NCBI GenBank assembly: GCA_964498785.1
Contig: CAZCJL010000035.1
Coordinates: forward strand, 1-57,379
Source of the DNA: Mariaggregatimicrobium sp964498785
Lineage (GTDB): Bacteria > Zhuqueibacterota > Zhuqueibacteria > Thermofontimicrobiales > Thiofontviventaceae
Length of the DNA stretch: 57,379 nt
Direction: 5' to 3'
Below, one piece after another: positions 44,634 through 53,690 of the stretch (the stretch's first letter is position 1; every line of letters starts with the position of its first letter). A program made the translations under genes and the position numbers. The notes beneath the pieces are model-generated. The model ran no database searches. It was not told the origin of the DNA and saw only the letters and a program-made list of their open reading frames with translations.

Positions 44634-44672
44634 TATCGCTCAGCATTTAAAACGTGTTGAGCGATTTTTTTT
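44634..44672 (+). terminator. Rho-independent terminator of the HU gene
   Basis: atcgctcagca and tgttgagcgat can pair (7-9 bp core tcgctca/tgagcga), followed by a run of eight T. It lies 33 bases after the stop. Confidence 0.88.
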
Positions 44673-44799
44673 ACCCGAAAATTATGAAATGAAAGCTTAA
44701 TTTCTGCCTGAATTGAAAGTACGTTCCGGTGGTAATCGCATTTACAGGCTGTCCAGGAACCACTACAACTCAAGAGAATCTCACACCACGAAACATTAT

Positions 44800-44977
44800 A
44801 CCTGAAAAATTTAAAGCCACAGAGGCTCAGAGTACACGGAGTTCTTATTTTCAAAACGTTACGCAAACAATAGCAACTCGAATTATTCTTAACTGAGTTT
44901 AAAGAGTAACATGCACACACGTTGTTGTTTCTCTGTGACGTTTGTGCTTCTATGGCACATTTCGTGAATAATGCAGG
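44800..44977. repeat. 178-bp dispersed repeat, copy 2
   Basis: Same orientation and extent as 24764-24941. Shared landmarks are acctgaaaaa, gccacagagg, ttttcaaaacgttacgcaa and gtgaataatgcagg. Partly inverted ends make it self-complementary. Between it and the next repeat lies a perfect hairpin, gtatcccgc-cag-gcgggatac (45022-45042). Confidence 0.85.
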
Positions 44978-45093
44978 TATAAAAATATACGGTTAGTGGT
45001 ATGATTCGCCTCGGCGGATTCGTATCCCGCCAGGCGGGATACTCAGAATAACATTTTTCTGAGTTTCTGGACACGCTCTTCAGGCGATGTACT

Positions 45094-45210
45094 GTGCAAT
45101 GCATAAATGCTCCCGGGGCGCACAGGATCATTATACGTAAGCTGTTACTAAAATAATTATTTATAATTAAATTGTATATTTGATTTAGGATTTTGGGTAT
45201 AATTTTTTTC
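45094..45210. repeat. Dispersed repeat of the gcgcacag family, long form
   Basis: gtgcaatgcataaatg and gggcgcacagg are the diverged head seen at 5772 and 6633. The following AT-rich part (ttataattaaattgtata, then tgatttagga) matches 57048-57163. The 45120-45227 stretch and the second copy encode similar short frames on the minus strand, but these are only a consequence of the repeat. Confidence 0.7.
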
Positions 45211-45227
45211 AAAGCCAAAATTTTTAT

Positions 45228-46040
45228 TTAATCAGTCATAATTTTAAATTGCCGCCGGCTAAAGGTCAACAAGTTATTTCGATTCCCGATGAAATTGAAG
45301 TGAAGCGTTCTGTCTCTTAAAATATTCCGCATTGATACTGCAGGTTTTGATTCGTCAAATTGGGCGGATACTGTAAAACCATAGGTACCGATTTGATTTT
45401 CTTCATCTTCAAAAGGCAGCGGATCTGAGCCAGCAATAATCTTAAATTCTTTTTGTTGTGAACGCGACATTAGTTTTGGTGTTGGCCATAATGTGGTTCG
45501 CAGCGAAGTATCTCCGATTAATAATTGATCCGGAGAATATTTATGTAATACGTTTTTAACAATCTCTCCCCTCGAAAAGAACCATTTGCCTGGCGCCCAG
45601 TTTATTGCAGGGACTCCATTATTTTTGTTTACATTATCAATTACCTCTTCAATAGAATATTCACGGTCCTTTAAATTGAAGGGTGAAACAAGCGATAAAA
45701 TTTCCAAATTTTCTTTTGTGACCAGTTGGCGCCCGGCAAAAATGTAAAGCACAATTGTATCATTCTTACTCACAATAATAGTCGATCCGTCCCCGGCTGC
45801 TTTTAATTGAAAGCCATTCAATGTTACCGAGGATTCACTGCTAATTTGATCGAAAAAATTACAATCGTATCGTTCAACAAGCAGCCAAACAGGGATCTGT
45901 TTTTGGCTCATATCCGTGGAGTTACTTTGTATTGCAGCTTGCTGTAACTTTTTGATACCATTATTAATAGCTAATGTTAATTTATACAGGGGATAAAGAT
46001 GAATATGACCATCAATCAGTAAAGTCACCTGATTTTTCAT
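45228..46040 (-). CDS. Hypothetical protein with a metal-binding-like DGHIHLYP start
   Basis: 270 residues from the Met at 46040 (ribosome site gaaaggaaaa); the frame is open to 46085. The start, LLIDGHIHLYPLYKL, resembles the HxH strand of PHP or amidohydrolase metal sites, but no later motif confirms it. The rest is alpha/beta with no signal peptide or membrane span. A stretch NWAPGKWFFSRGEIVKNVLHKYSP looks conserved-domain-like. Function unknown. Confidence 0.6.
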   Translation of the reverse strand: MKNQVTLLIDGHIHLYPLYKLTLAINNGIKKLQQAAIQSNSTDMSQKQIPVWLLVERYDCNFFDQISSESSVTLNGFQLKAAGDGSTIIVSKNDTIVLYIFAGRQLVTKENLEILSLVSPFNLKDREYSIEEVIDNVNKNNGVPAINWAPGKWFFSRGEIVKNVLHKYSPDQLLIGDTSLRTTLWPTPKLMSRSQQKEFKIIAGSDPLPFEDEENQIGTYGFTVSAQFDESKPAVSMRNILRDRTLHFNFIGNRNNLLTFSRRQFKIMTD

Positions 46041-46140
46041 ATAGAATTTTCCTTTCTTTAAAAACATTTGATTTAAATTGTGCAAGTCTCATACCACAAC
46101 ATAAGAATCTTAACATAATTTACAAAAAAATAGATTCAAG

Positions 46141-49119
46141 TTATAATGAATTATTCGGCCCCTGAGTTGTTTGTTCCATTTCTTGTGTTTTTAACACGTG
46201 CTTAATTTTATCTTTATTGTTTTTGTAGTTTGCCAGTTTCTTTGCAAGGTAAACAGCCCTGTCTTTTGTTTTGGTCGTCCAGGTATTTTTTAGATTATGT
46301 TTAACAGCGAGTTCAATATTAGATTTATAATACTTTAATGCTTCACTTTCAAGAGGATAAACCCATTTATCATTGATCATGCTCCAATAATCTTTCAATT
46401 GATCTTCTGTTAACTCGGCCGGGGCTGGCGAGTTTAAGATGTCCAGAGAGAATTCCTCATACCCATAACCGATATTGTAAAAAGCGGCTGTTGTCCATTC
46501 AGCGACATTAAATTTAGCGACTTTTACACATTCCTGGAGCATTTCATTGAAAACTGCTTGTTTTTTTTGCATATTAACTTGAAATGGCGGTTTTAACTTA
46601 ATTTCTGAAAAATGTTTGTGTTTCATTTCTCCGAGTCGATATTGAGCCTGAGCAGCAACATAATCATCAGCAAATTCACCCTGTGTTAAAAGGATTTGGA
46701 AATTATTGATGATTTGCTTATAAATTTGTTTTGCCTGGATTAAATTATTGTTTTGTTCAAAAGCGAATCCGACTTTAAAAAGGGCTTCCTGCAGTTTATC
46801 TTTTTCATTAGGAAATTTGGCGATAAAATTGTTAAAAATTTTAATCATCGAGTTCCAATCTTCAGCGTTCTCATAATTAAGCCCTGCGTTATATAAAGCG
46901 CTTGCCCCTTCTTTGGAATTCGGATTGGATTCATAAAAGGCTACGTAGTTCTTTGCGGCTAAATACCACTGCGACAACTTCTCGCGATTTCTTGCCGCAT
47001 GCAAAAGCGCGGCGGCAAAATTTTTTGATTGTGGATACTTTTTGCAGAATGACTCAAAGTTGATTGCCGATCTTCTGTATTTATTTGCGTTTTCAAATTG
47101 GATAGCAGCTTCAAAAAGCGCTGCTTCGGCAACTTGTAAATCCTGGGCTTCTGCTGCAGCCCGCTCAAATTTAATCGCCGCTGCGCTGGCGTCGCCATTT
47201 TCTTTAAGCGATTCAGCGACTTTATAGCTCGCCGAGGCCATCATTGTTTTTGATTTTTCGATCAGGCTTGAAGAATCCGGATTGGATTTGATCAATAATT
47301 GATACCATGTTTCAGCCTGTTCAAAGTTTTCCTGTTTAAAATTGGCTTGGGCCAGCATATTTAATGTTTTTGTATAATATCGCGTACTTCCCTTCTTTTT
47401 GAGAATCGCGACTAACACTCTATTCAGGAATGTTTCCGCAAGTTGATATTGTTCTGCGTTCATGAAAATATCAGCAATTTTTAGTTCTATCTCTGTTACT
47501 TTTTTACTTTGCGGAAACCATTTCGTAAAATCTTTACAAGCTGTTATCAACTTTCGATGCACTTTTGTTTCTAGAGGAACTTTGCAGAAATTACCAGATG
47601 ATACCCACCGAAGAGTATCGGGCTCAACCGGAGAATTCTGTATGAGTTTATCATAAGAGATAATCCGGTTATACGCAGCGTCCTCTGCTAACTCGCTATC
47701 AGGAAAATTTGTGACGATATGTTTGTAAGACACAGCCGCTGCATCATATTTTTGTAATTCATATAAACTTTCGGCAAGATAATATGCACAGTGAACAGAA
47801 CGCTCATCTTTTGGAAATGTCTTTAAAAATCGTTTGTAATTATCAATTGCTTTTTCATACTGGGCTGCGGTGAACAGACTGTCGGCACGCTGTAAAAACG
47901 GAGTTGCAATAATATAGTCCACTTCTTTTATGATGCTCTTTACATTCTCTTTATCTTCATCATCAGCATTTGCTTGTGCCCATTTGCTTGTTGCACTAAA
48001 ATTGTCTGTAATTGTTTGTCTGATTTTAAATGCATTTTCTATTTGGCCGATTTTATGAAGACTCTCAAACATATTAAACGCAATATTCGGAGCATACTTA
48101 AATAACGGAAAACTTTTGAGAATTAGCCTGTCTATTTTAAGTGCCTCTTCATAAAAATCTCGTTTAAAATATGTTTCAGCCATTTTTTGCAGAATACGAG
48201 GCGTAAAATCAGAACCGCCAATCTCTCTGATGAAGTTGAGAGCTACATTCACTCCTCCCATATCTGTAAAACAAAAGGCAATATATTCAAGTGACTCTTC
48301 TCTTAATTCAACTTGTGATTTGCCTAATAATTCGGTATCCATTTTTTCCATCAGATCAATATCATTTAAAAGATAGAAAAATGTGCTCACTGCCTGAGGA
48401 TAATCATTCAATTGATAATAACACCACGCTCTTTTGTACAATGCCATAGCAAAATACGGGCTATCCCATGATTCGATTATTTTGTTATATATATTCAACG
48501 CTTTTTTATATTGCTGTTCGTCAAAATAACATTCTCCGATTCGGAAGAAAATTTCGGGCATGTATGAACTATCGGGGAATTGTTCCGATAATTGGATAAA
48601 AAGGGTTTTCGCACTATCCCTTTTGCCAATTTCGTATAAACAAACTCCGGTTCGATACATTACTTTATCGATGAACGGTTGCCGGGGAAATTCATTCAAC
48701 AACCTTCGACATGCCTTTAGGGCAGCATTATAATTGATGACCGGATCCTTCAAATCGGAGCAGGCGCTTGTGTCTTTTTCACATTTACGCAAAAGAAAAG
48801 CATATTTTTCCATCTCCAAATTGAAATTCTCTTTGGCAAAACGAACCTCCCATTCGGCTAAGTTGAATAATAACGAAGGTAGAAATGAAGAATCCGAGAA
48901 GGCTTTAACAGCGTTTCTGGCACAAATTGTCCCAAGTTCAACTTTTCGAAATTCCTTTACCAGATTTTTCCAATTGGCGATCTGTTGTTTTTTAGTTAAT
49001 GAAGTAGTTTTCGCAGAATCGACTTTTGCTGGCAAATATGCAGGCATTGAATGTAATCGCAATGTTGTAACTATTAAAAACGAAATCACTATTCCGGTTT
49101 TTAGTAAATGATTTGTCAT
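46141..49119 (-). CDS. Large exported TPR-repeat protein
   Basis: 992 residues with an N-terminal signal peptide (IVISFLIVTTLRLHSMPA). Almost all of the remainder is tetratricopeptide or YbgF/BamD-like repeats, e.g. YRTGVCLYEIGKRDSAKTLF, FFRIGECYFDEQQYKKAL, AYYLAESLYELQKYDAAAVS, ALYNAGLNYENAEDW. Such periplasmic scaffolds assemble envelope complexes. Divergent from the SPOR lipoprotein gene at 49409. A link to cell division or outer-membrane assembly is plausible and unproven. Confidence 0.88.
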   Translation of the reverse strand: MTNHLLKTGIVISFLIVTTLRLHSMPAYLPAKVDSAKTTSLTKKQQIANWKNLVKEFRKVELGTICARNAVKAFSDSSFLPSLLFNLAEWEVRFAKENFNLEMEKYAFLLRKCEKDTSACSDLKDPVINYNAALKACRRLLNEFPRQPFIDKVMYRTGVCLYEIGKRDSAKTLFIQLSEQFPDSSYMPEIFFRIGECYFDEQQYKKALNIYNKIIESWDSPYFAMALYKRAWCYYQLNDYPQAVSTFFYLLNDIDLMEKMDTELLGKSQVELREESLEYIAFCFTDMGGVNVALNFIREIGGSDFTPRILQKMAETYFKRDFYEEALKIDRLILKSFPLFKYAPNIAFNMFESLHKIGQIENAFKIRQTITDNFSATSKWAQANADDEDKENVKSIIKEVDYIIATPFLQRADSLFTAAQYEKAIDNYKRFLKTFPKDERSVHCAYYLAESLYELQKYDAAAVSYKHIVTNFPDSELAEDAAYNRIISYDKLIQNSPVEPDTLRWVSSGNFCKVPLETKVHRKLITACKDFTKWFPQSKKVTEIELKIADIFMNAEQYQLAETFLNRVLVAILKKKGSTRYYTKTLNMLAQANFKQENFEQAETWYQLLIKSNPDSSSLIEKSKTMMASASYKVAESLKENGDASAAAIKFERAAAEAQDLQVAEAALFEAAIQFENANKYRRSAINFESFCKKYPQSKNFAAALLHAARNREKLSQWYLAAKNYVAFYESNPNSKEGASALYNAGLNYENAEDWNSMIKIFNNFIAKFPNEKDKLQEALFKVGFAFEQNNNLIQAKQIYKQIINNFQILLTQGEFADDYVAAQAQYRLGEMKHKHFSEIKLKPPFQVNMQKKQAVFNEMLQECVKVAKFNVAEWTTAAFYNIGYGYEEFSLDILNSPAPAELTEDQLKDYWSMINDKWVYPLESEALKYYKSNIELAVKHNLKNTWTTKTKDRAVYLAKKLANYKNNKDKIKHVLKTQEMEQTTQGPNNSL

Positions 49120-49348
49120 ATTATACCTCTAGTTCCCAGGGGTGAATTATCTTTAAATGGTGTATTAATACAGAGGTGTTAGTTGTAAAACTAAAAAAAA
49201 TAGATAAATAAAAAAACAACAAATAATATGTTACTGTAAATTAAAAGTTAATATAAAATTTAATGCAATAAAAGTCAAGAATTACTTTGTTAAATTTAGA
49301 TAATAATATTGAATTGACTTTCACTCGAAAATTCACATTTTTTTCATT

Positions 49349-49377
49349 GATTTTCATATAGATAATGTCTATATTTA
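49349..49377 (+). promoter_or_regulatory. Promoter of the SPOR-domain lipoprotein gene
   Basis: TTGATT (49349-49354), 17 bases, TATATT (49372-49377), 31 bases before the start codon and its gatggagg ribosome site. The stretch 49120-49348 between the two divergent genes is AT-rich and holds nothing else I recognise. Confidence 0.55.
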
Positions 49378-49408
49378 GTTCTCAATTTTTTTTAACTGAT
49401 GGAGGTAC

Positions 49409-49948
49409 TTGATGCTTAAAAAGTTAATTAGCATTTTAATAATTTTCATAATTTCTTCCTGTTCTTCAAATAAGCAAGTGAAAAAAGGGGAGAGTTCAAC
49501 CGCAGGAACACAGGGTTATATTAATGAAAATTTTGATCCCCTTATTTTGAATGATTATGATATAAAAATCAAAGAAAAACAAAATACTGAAGCGATAAGT
49601 GATATCGACGATTCCTTATCAGATGAAATGGAAAAATCTAAAACCCATATTACAGAAATTCCCGGCTATCGTGTTCAAATTTGTGCTGTCGCTGACGAAG
49701 TCACTGCACGCGAAATTCAACGAGAAGCCATTTTAAAAATGAATGAAAATATTTACCTCATTTATGATAGCCCGTATTATAAAGTTCGCATTGGAGATTG
49801 TACCTCTCGTTTTGAAGCTGATAAATTACAACAATCGGCTATTAATAAGGGATTTGATCAGGCCTGGGTTGTGAAAACAGGAGTTAAGGTGATCCCCCAG
49901 AAAACAACTGAAAAAGATGCTCGTGCGGGCCAGACAAGTGAAAATTAG
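49409..49948 (+). CDS. SPOR-domain lipoprotein
   Basis: 179 residues. Lipobox ISSCSSN (lipidated Cys near 18), a flexible charged linker, then a SPOR-like domain about 80-160: PGYRVQICAVADEVTAREIQREA, IYLIYDSPYYKVRIGDCTSRFEADKLQQSA. SPOR domains bind denuded peptidoglycan at division sites. No catalytic part, so it may tether an envelope complex, possibly with the divergent TPR protein. Confidence 0.88.
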   Translation: MMLKKLISILIIFIISSCSSNKQVKKGESSTAGTQGYINENFDPLILNDYDIKIKEKQNTEAISDIDDSLSDEMEKSKTHITEIPGYRVQICAVADEVTAREIQREAILKMNENIYLIYDSPYYKVRIGDCTSRFEADKLQQSAINKGFDQAWVVKTGVKVIPQKTTEKDARAGQTSEN

Positions 49949-50243
49949 TTAGTCATAAATTACACCTGGATTCAATAAAATCTTTCGCAATCCCAATATG
50001 AGGCAAATCAAACGTCCTTTTAAAATTTAAATTATTGGCAAACGTCCACTCTTCACAGGTCGTGTTTTTGATAGATCATGATTGTGGCTGCAAAAATAAA
50101 ATTCGCTAAATCCACTATTGCAGAAAACAATAAGGGCAAAAAACACCATTCAAAAAGGACAATGTCTTGTTGTATTCCCTGGTTTTTGGACAACCTGTGA
50201 TTGAATTCTATCGTTACTAATCTACACAATTGAATATTCACGA

Positions 50244-51497
50244 TCAAAGCCACCAGCCAATTCCGAATGCAAGCTGAGCCCCTTTTTGATTTATTAAAAT
50301 AAATCCCCCGCGATTGCTTGCTGCAAAATCTAAAGCCAGAGCTCCTAATTTAAATCCCCAACCGATAGACGTACTAAACATATCATCGCCTCCCACAGAA
50401 AAACCTGTTCGAAGCGGAAGCCACGGAACCGGCAAAAATTCAATTCCCGTTGCAAACATTGGTTTTGGGGAACTACCAGCTCTATCCCTGAATCCCTGGA
50501 CATAATCTAACACAAATGTATAATTCGGTTTTGAATATGCAATCCCCAGATGAAGTTCAACCGGTAGGGTTGAACTCATTCTGGAAATTTTTTCTGACGT
50601 TTCCTCTGTGAAAATAATGGAGTCCTCTTTGAGCACATTAAATAAATTAACAGAGTCCATTGAAAATGAATAATAACGATAATTAGTGTCTTTGTACCAT
50701 TCGATATTATTCATAAAATCTTTTAGAGATAGCCCCATCGAGAAATTCTGGTTAAGTTTTGCTGAAACACCAATATCAAAAGAAACACCACGACCAAGTG
50801 ACGCATAATTGATTTTCATAGATCCGGCTGCATTTTCACCGGCGCTGGTGGTTCTACGGTAGCCTCTGGTTTCTGCTATTTTCATATAACCATAACCTTG
50901 AAGATACTTAATTGTACCACCAATCGCAAAATGTTGAAAGCGTGAGACCCGAATCGGTATACCACCACTGAAATTATAGGACATTATTCCCCACATTTCA
51001 CCATCACAGTCATCGAACAGATGTTCTTCTTTTTGAGAATTTGCATGAAGAACAAAATCAAAAAAATCTTTTCCAAGTTTAGCCTTTGATTGTACAAGCG
51101 CCTCAATTGAAAAAGCAATTCGGCCAGATGAAAAACTGGCAATTTGGCAATTTCCTGTCAAAGAAATTTCCATCCCATCAGATGGTATGCTGTTGAGAAT
51201 ATTTTCAATATCATTTTCATCCCAAAATGAACCGTTGTAAGTGTTGTATTGCTGCAAAGTAAAGCTATTATTATATATCCCGACGCCCAGATTTATCAGA
51301 CTGATCGAAAGCCGGCCGTTATCTGGTAAACCAAGATTCGCAGGATTCCAGATCGATGCATCGACTCCTCGTGCCAGTCCGATGGAGGCGCCGCCCAGGC
51401 CAACACTGCGTGCATTTGAGATATTCGTATTTGCAAAAGCTGTGAATGGGATAAAGCTAAATATGATGTATATATAAATATTTTTATAAATCGACAT
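50244..51497 (-). CDS. Outer-membrane beta-barrel protein, PorV/DUF5723-like
   Basis: 417 residues. Signal peptide (IIFSFIPFTAFA), then the motif ARSVGLGGASIGLARGVDASIWNPANLGL, seen at the start of PorV/PorQ and FadL-like barrels of the FCB group (stretch after the signal, residues 30-60). The rest alternates as outer-membrane strands and ends in an aromatic (FGIGWWL). It may be part of type IX secretion or a related surface system, since a T9SS cargo gene lies 2 kb away. The last gene of a minus-strand set of three. Confidence 0.75.
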   Translation of the reverse strand: MSIYKNIYIYIIFSFIPFTAFANTNISNARSVGLGGASIGLARGVDASIWNPANLGLPDNGRLSISLINLGVGIYNNSFTLQQYNTYNGSFWDENDIENILNSIPSDGMEISLTGNCQIASFSSGRIAFSIEALVQSKAKLGKDFFDFVLHANSQKEEHLFDDCDGEMWGIMSYNFSGGIPIRVSRFQHFAIGGTIKYLQGYGYMKIAETRGYRRTTSAGENAAGSMKINYASLGRGVSFDIGVSAKLNQNFSMGLSLKDFMNNIEWYKDTNYRYYSFSMDSVNLFNVLKEDSIIFTEETSEKISRMSSTLPVELHLGIAYSKPNYTFVLDYVQGFRDRAGSSPKPMFATGIEFLPVPWLPLRTGFSVGGDDMFSTSIGWGFKLGALALDFAASNRGGFILINQKGAQLAFGIGWWL

Positions 51498-51513
51498 CTG
51501 TATTTCCTGAATA

Positions 51514-53532
51514 TTAATTTTCTGTCAGATTAAATTTCATGATCGTATGTGCATTCACATTTATGAAATTGGATGAGGTAATTGTAATAATTTGATTATC
51601 TGTACCGGGCAATATAATTTTTAGTCCCATAAATAACTGTTGGTTTTCAAATAATTTTAGATCGTCCTTTGTAAGTATAAAATTTGATACTTGTTGAACC
51701 GGTCTTGTGGCGATTCCGGTTTCGTCTGTCGTAGCAGCCCCAATTTCAATCGGCCCAACGATCAGGTTTGGATTAGAATAGACCGATGAATCTGTTTTTG
51801 ATAGATTTAAATAAACAGATGCACCTAACGGTATACTATTATTAACTGTTGCAAAAAATTCACCAAAAAGTAAATTATTTTTAATTTTTTCTTGTATATC
51901 AGAATTGATTTTTACAGTATCAATTTTCGCTTCTAATGATTGAGTATTCAAGGAAATTGTTAGCGGCGCAGTAATCTCTAACATAGCTTCAATAAAATCA
52001 TTTTGCGTAACTGTACCCCCACTAACTCCATCCCCTAACTTTACTGTTCCATAAACCTCTACATCCTGTGGCAGATTGTTTAAGAATTCAATGATATTGC
52101 TGTTGCTTTTATCCAGGATAATCCTGGTTGTCTCAATTGAGTTGGGAGACGCTGCTGGTATTTTTTTCTTCACAGTAAAATTCCTGGTGTCTCCGACATC
52201 ATTTGTGCCTTTGACGATGAAATCGGTTTCCGCCGGAAAATTGACGCCACTTTTAACTGAAACGTTTACTTTGGCGTTTTGAAGCTGAATACTTTGCAAT
52301 TCATCAAAGACTTTAATCTTCTCTCGTAATGGAGCAATCTCCAATTTAACAGTTTTTAGCACTCCGGACACATTATCAAAAATGATTTCTGTTGTTGAAG
52401 TGTTTACTTGAATAAAATCATGTTGATCGATTAAAACCATCTCATTCGATCTATCAATAGTCGCATACCAATTCATTTCAATTTTTTGATTCCCTACACG
52501 AGCGCGTTCGGATTGAACAATAAAATCGTCCAATATAATGTTCCTGACATTTTTGTTGTTAGTTGATAGGAAAATTATTTCTTTAAACTGTTGTCCTGAT
52601 TTATCCAACAGCGCAGGAATACTGATTTCCAATAATGAGTTCATTGGAAAACTTTTAGTTGCATCGAATTGTATTAAACCGTGTTTGATTTTCCCATGAT
52701 TAATTGCAATTGAATCGGTGATTTGCAAAAAGCTGCTACCACTAAATACCTGCTCAGGAATAAACGCAACTGCTTCAATAACCTGAAGTTCACTTAGTTC
52801 ACAATTAACAGAGAGCAAATGTGCGGGATCAATTTGAACAACATTGCCCGCGCTTCCTACGGATTTCCCTAATATTTCAATTTTTAAATTGCTTGAAATT
52901 CGTTTCCCATGCAATTTAATGTAACGTGTAATACTTTCTTCCGGATAGATTAAATCATGAAATACGATACCACCAATTAGTTCATCACTGGCAATATCAT
53001 ATATGTTGAATTGAAGTGGTTTCCCTAACGTGATATCTGAGTGATTGGTCAATGTGATGGCAATTTCTCCTGTTTCAATTTTTACCCATTCAAAATTGGG
53101 GTATGGAGAAAGATTTTTGGTAATAGAATTGATTGTGAACGGAGGTACAATTACTGATTCACCTTGAAGTGACGCTGCGTCCGGATACAGTTCTTCCAAA
53201 GTAACATCAATATATTTTTGTTCTGGTTGACCCAGGCTAAAAACGCCGATTTCTGAAAAATATTCATTCTTTTGTGGAGTCAATTTGAGTTTATCTTCTA
53301 CCGGAAAAACATCGATTTTCTTATTAAATATAAAATGCACTATTCCCGCAGTATCACTATGCAGATACTCTTCATTTTCAATAATATCAGACATCGGAAT
53401 ATTTTTAGCCATTAGTGGCAGTCGAAGAGTCGTTTCCCAGGAGGGCGCTGCTGGTTTTTCTATATTACAATTGAAAATAAATAAATAAGCCAACAGAATA
53501 ATAACGAAATACTTAAGATTGCTGAAAGTCAT
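51514..53532 (-). CDS. Large lipoprotein of unknown function
   Basis: 672 residues. Lipobox LFIFNCNI (Cys near 22), followed by KPAAPSWETTLRLPLMAK and a long series of beta-rich segments, suggesting several Ig-like or jelly-roll domains; no family is recognised. The start WETTLRLPL is a pattern I have seen in lipoproteins of Calditrichota/Ignavibacteria-type genomes next to PorV-like barrels, an impression from memory. Seventeen bases before the barrel gene, so the two are co-transcribed and may form a surface pair. Confidence 0.75.
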   Translation of the reverse strand: MTFSNLKYFVIILLAYLFIFNCNIEKPAAPSWETTLRLPLMAKNIPMSDIIENEEYLHSDTAGIVHFIFNKKIDVFPVEDKLKLTPQKNEYFSEIGVFSLGQPEQKYIDVTLEELYPDAASLQGESVIVPPFTINSITKNLSPYPNFEWVKIETGEIAITLTNHSDITLGKPLQFNIYDIASDELIGGIVFHDLIYPEESITRYIKLHGKRISSNLKIEILGKSVGSAGNVVQIDPAHLLSVNCELSELQVIEAVAFIPEQVFSGSSFLQITDSIAINHGKIKHGLIQFDATKSFPMNSLLEISIPALLDKSGQQFKEIIFLSTNNKNVRNIILDDFIVQSERARVGNQKIEMNWYATIDRSNEMVLIDQHDFIQVNTSTTEIIFDNVSGVLKTVKLEIAPLREKIKVFDELQSIQLQNAKVNVSVKSGVNFPAETDFIVKGTNDVGDTRNFTVKKKIPAASPNSIETTRIILDKSNSNIIEFLNNLPQDVEVYGTVKLGDGVSGGTVTQNDFIEAMLEITAPLTISLNTQSLEAKIDTVKINSDIQEKIKNNLLFGEFFATVNNSIPLGASVYLNLSKTDSSVYSNPNLIVGPIEIGAATTDETGIATRPVQQVSNFILTKDDLKLFENQQLFMGLKIILPGTDNQIITITSSNFINVNAHTIMKFNLTEN

Positions 53533-53612
53533 TTTATCTCCTCATTACAATTGTTTATTAATGAATCGGCTTTATTTTGAAGAAACTTTAACAATTGTAA
53601 TAAGCAGAAAAA

Positions 53613-53668
53613 AAGGCCCAAATTCAAACCGTACAAATGGGGGGAGAAAAAGTTTGAATTTAGGCCTT
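53613..53668 (-). terminator. Rho-independent terminator of the T9SS cargo gene
   Basis: aaggcccaaattcaaac (53613-53629) pairs with gtttgaatttaggcctt (53652-53668) with one mismatch across a 22-base loop. On the minus strand the stem is followed by a run of T, 23 bases after the stop. Confidence 0.88.
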
Positions 53669-53690
53669 AATTAATAATTTTTATATACGC

